DNA from: Phocoena phocoena
Taxonomy: Eukaryota; Chordata; Mammalia; Artiodactyla; Phocoenidae
Assembly (NCBI RefSeq): GCF_963924675.1
Contig: NC_089238.1
Location: forward strand, 22,859,815 to 22,923,814
Direction of reading: 5' to 3'
Length of the DNA: 64,000 nt
Shown here: positions 60,981 through 64,000 of the stretch, in pieces
How positions within the stretch are numbered: position 1 is the first letter of the stretch
How the letters are laid out: every line of letters begins with the position of its first letter
Program-made: the position numbers and the translations under genes
Notes under the pieces: model-generated
Seen by the model: the letters and a program-made list of their open reading frames with translations, nothing else
The model's database searches: none
Told to the model about the DNA's origin: nothing

Positions 60981-63026
60981 GGAGTGACAGCAACAAAATG
61001 GTGAAATAGGAGTTTTCTACCATCTCTCCTTCAAAGAACACTGGTTTTGACAACACCCACAAATGAGAGTATCCTTGTGGAATTCCAGGAGTCCAGTGGA
61101 GAAGTTCTAGCACATACTTGGAGCAAAAAGTAAATCCAAGACTGGACACATTACAGAGGGCAAGAAAAGCAATTTTACTTCATTTGTGTCTTCCCTCCCA
61201 GAAGGCACACAGCTCAGTGGCAAAAGAGACCCCCTAGGCCTGGAATTTCTTCCACAGCAGCAAGTGAGTGTCTGAGTGAGTGCCCACTTTCCCCAGCTGT
61301 GCAGGACACTGCCAAAGAGGCCCACTTCTTTCTCACCCCTTCCAGAATACTGAGGTAGGTTACACAGCTGAGAATGGGGAGAGGCTGGGAGCACAGCAGG
61401 CAGGGTTTGGAATGCATCAAAGAGATACAAATCCTACTAACTGCTTTGCAGACTCCATTAGAGGGACCACCCACAAACTTCTGGTGGGGCCTTGCCAGCA
61501 GATCCCCCCAGCTGGCCCACAGGCATTCCCAACACTCCCCACACCTCACCCACATAACCTTCTGCCTTGTAACCAGCTCCCTGTGTGTGCCCCTCAGGTG
61601 GCAAGTACAAGCATTGGCAGAGAGCTTGTGAGCACACGCAGAAAGCTGGCCCAACTCTGCAAGACTGTGAGAAAGCAAACAAACTTGAACATTTACTACC
61701 ACCTTAGGAAAAGTAAAGCTGATGCTGTCAGCACAAGGTCTAGTTTGTTGGATTGAAAAAAGGCATACAAATCTTAAGAATCACCCCACCCCACCCCCCG
61801 AAAAAAGGGAACGAGAAGTGTGGAGTGGGTATATCCATAGAAAAAGTCTGAGAAATTCTCAGAATCCCTAGCCAAGATGACAGAACTTGTCTCCCAAAGC
61901 CAGACAGTAAAGACTAGAGGTTACTGCTTCTTCAAATGCAAAGATAACAATGCAACTCTTCAAGGAACATATGAAAAATCAAGGAAATATGAAACCACCA
62001 AAGGAACATAATAATTTCCCAATAACCTACCTCACAAATATAGATCTATGGATTGAATGATAAAGAATTCAAAATAGATGCTTTAAGGAAACTCAGTGAG
62101 CTCCATGAAAACAAAGAAAGATAATTCAATGAAATCAGAAAAACAACACACAAACAAAATGAGAAGTTTAACAGAGACACAGAAATTATAAAAAAAAAAA
62201 AAAAAGAAGAAGAACTAAAATTCTGGAACTGAAAACAATGAATGGAATGAAAATTGTAATAGAGAATATTAACAGCTGACTTGAGAAAGCAAAAGAATGT
62301 ATCTCGACTTGAAGACAGGTCTCTTGAAATTATCTATTCGGAGGAGAACAAAGAAAAAAGAATGAAAAAGAGCAAAGGAAGACTACATGAATTATGGGAT
62401 GCCATCAAGAAAAAACAATTTCTGCACTATTGGAGTCCCAGAAGGAAAAGAGAGGGAGAGGGAGCAGAAAGCTTATTTAAAGAAATAATGGCTGAGAACT
62501 TTCTAAATCCAGGGAGAAATATGGACAAGTGAGTTTGTGAAGGTCATATGTCCCCAAAGAGATTCAACCTGAAGAGATTTTCTGCAAACACATTGTAATA
62601 AAACTGTTTAAAATCAAAAAGAATAGTAGAAACAACAAGGAAAAAAAAAAACCTCCTTACATACAAGGTCTCTCTCAGCACAAACCTTGTAGTCCAGGAG
62701 AGAGTGAGATGGGATGATAGAGTCAACATGCTGAAAGAAAAAAACTGCCAGCTGTCATTCAGAAATGAAGGAGAGATAAAGAATTTCCCAGACCAATAAA
62801 GCCTGTGGGAGTTAATTACCACTAGATCTGCCTTAAAGAAATGCTGACAGGAGTTCTTAAAACTGAAATGAGAGATGCTAACTGGTAACATGAAAAATTT
62901 GAAAAGATAAAACACACTGGTCAAGGTAAGAATATAGTAAAATACAGAAAACTCTAATACAAGACTATGGTGGTGTACAAATCATTTAACTCTAATGTAA
63001 AGGTTAAAGACAAAAGTATTCTAATA

Positions 63027-63382
63027 GGGCTTCCCTGGTGGTGCAGTGGTTAAGAATCTGCCTGCCAATGCAAGGGACATGGGTTCGAGCCCTGACCCAG
63101 GAAGATCCCACATTGTTGCGGAGCAACTAAGCCCATGCACCACAACTACTGAGCCTGAGCTCTAGAGCCTACAAGCCACAACCACTGAGCCCACGTGCCA
63201 CAACTACTGAAGCCTGTGCTCCTAGAGCCTGTGTTCAGCAACAAGAGAAGCCACGACAATGAGAAGCCCATGCACCACAATGAAGAGTAGCCCCCGCTCA
63301 CCACAACTAGAGAAAGCCCGCACACAGCAACAAAAACCCAACACAGCCAAAAATAAACAGATAAATAAATTTATTTATCTTT
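63027..63382 (+). mobile_element. Long CHR-2-type SINE
   Basis: 'gggcttccctggtggtgcagtgg' to 'acccaacacagccaaaaataaa'. Left target copy aaaagtattctaata at 63012-63026; the right copy is split by the next SINE. Confidence 0.93.
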
Positions 63383-63397
63383 TTAAAAAAGTATTCT

Positions 63398-63598
63398 GGG
63401 CTTCCCTGGTGGCGCAGTGGTTGAGAGTCCCCCTGCCAACGAGGGGATGCAGGTTCGTGCCCCGGTCCAGGAGGATCCCACATGCCGCGGAGCGGCTGGG
63501 CCTGTGAACCATGGCCGCTGACCCTGCATGTCCGGAGCCTGTACTCCACTACAGGAGAGGCCACAACAGTGAGAAGCCCGCGTACCGCCAAAAGAAAA
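63398..63598 (+). mobile_element. CHR-2 SINE inserted in the target duplication of the previous SINE
   Basis: 'gggcttccctggtggcgcag' to 'cgtaccgccaaaag' plus A-tail. Flanked by aaaagtattct on both sides (to 63397 and 63610). Confidence 0.94.
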
Positions 63599-64000
63599 AA
63601 AAAGTATTCTAATAACTATTGCTACAATAATTTGTTAATGGATACAGAATATAAAAAGATGTAAATTGTGACATAAACATAAAATGGGGGGAATAAAGGG
63701 TAGTTTTTGTATACAATTGAAGTTAAGTTGTTATCAACTTAAAATACACTGTTGTAACTGTACGATGTTTTATATAACCTTCATGGTAAGAGCAAGCAAA
63801 AATCTGTAGTAGATACCAAAAGATATAGAGAAGGGTATCAAAGCATACCACTATGGAAAAAAATCACAAAGTAAGACAGCAAGAGGAGAAGAAAGGGACA
63901 AGAAACTGCAAAACAGCCAGAAAAAAAATGAACAAGATGACATTAGTAAGTCCTTACCTATCAATGATTACTTTAAATGTAAATGGATTAAATTATCCAA

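Larger units (their letters stand above)
60985..64000 (+). mobile_element. Old L1, 5' UTR, ORF1 and start of ORF2, plus strand
   Basis: Starts 'gtgacagcaacaaaatggtg', runs through a GC-richer 5' UTR (61200-61700), then ORF1-like sequence (62281-62532: ENKEKRMKKSKGRLHELWDA, then an AENFLNPGRN-type ending; 62545-62960 'caacctgaagagattttctgc'). Continues to the window edge ('atggattaaattatccaa'). Interrupted by two SINEs at 63027 and 63398. Stops throughout. Confidence 0.72.

Noticed and set aside
61214..61756. Overlapping frames of about 160 codons on both strands
   Set aside because: They fall in the GC-richer 5' UTR of an old L1; no domain seen.

Overview
The window is mammalian nuclear DNA, almost certainly from a cetacean. 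It is packed with tRNA-derived CHR-1 and CHR-2 SINEs ('ggacttccctggtggtccag...' and 'gggcttccctggtggcgcag...'). These families are shared by whales, hippos and ruminants. I saw no ruminant Bov-tA or BovB, and several CHR-2 copies still carry perfect target-site duplications. The rest is mostly L1 fragments of several ages, with L2, Tigger and mariner fossils, solo LTRs and one endogenous-retrovirus pol remnant.

The only host gene I recognise is C16orf87 (UPF0547 family, a small zinc-ribbon protein), on the minus strand. Exon 1 (11879-11944) lies in a CpG island at about 11280-12440, and exon 2 is at 5725-5821. The remaining coding exons (about two thirds of the protein) are not seen and should lie left of base 1.

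The main finding is a second, colinear copy of the 5' half of this gene, also on the minus strand and upstream of the first: exon 1 at 58198-58263, exon 2 at 33014-33110. By hand comparison the duplicated unit runs from about 4311 to 12690 in copy A. It matches about 32171 to 59045 in copy B, which is stretched to 27 kb by L1s, SINEs, Tigger elements, an ERV fragment and a GC-rich solo LTR. Introns and exon 2 of the two copies are clearly diverged (exon 2: 17 differences in 97 bases). In contrast, the promoter and exon 1 block (11815-12513 versus 58138-58893) is about 96% identical, which points to later gene conversion or very local constraint. Copy B also carries an uninterrupted run of 43 GGC triplets touching its start codon. 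Its exon 2 keeps its length, frame and splice sites but has lost a conserved cysteine.

Layout: 1-4.3 kb, repeats left of the duplicated unit, within the gene; 4.3-12.7 kb, copy A; 12.7-32.2 kb, spacer of repeats (L1, L2, mariner, a Tigger element with a solo LTR inside it); 32.2-59 kb, copy B, with a 14-kb L1/Tigger cluster in its intron 1 (41.3-55.7 kb); 59-64 kb, SINEs and the 5' part of an old L1. Because copy B has a strong promoter and phase-compatible splice sites upstream of copy A on the same strand, it could serve as an alternative promoter and first exons for C16orf87. That is inference from structure only.
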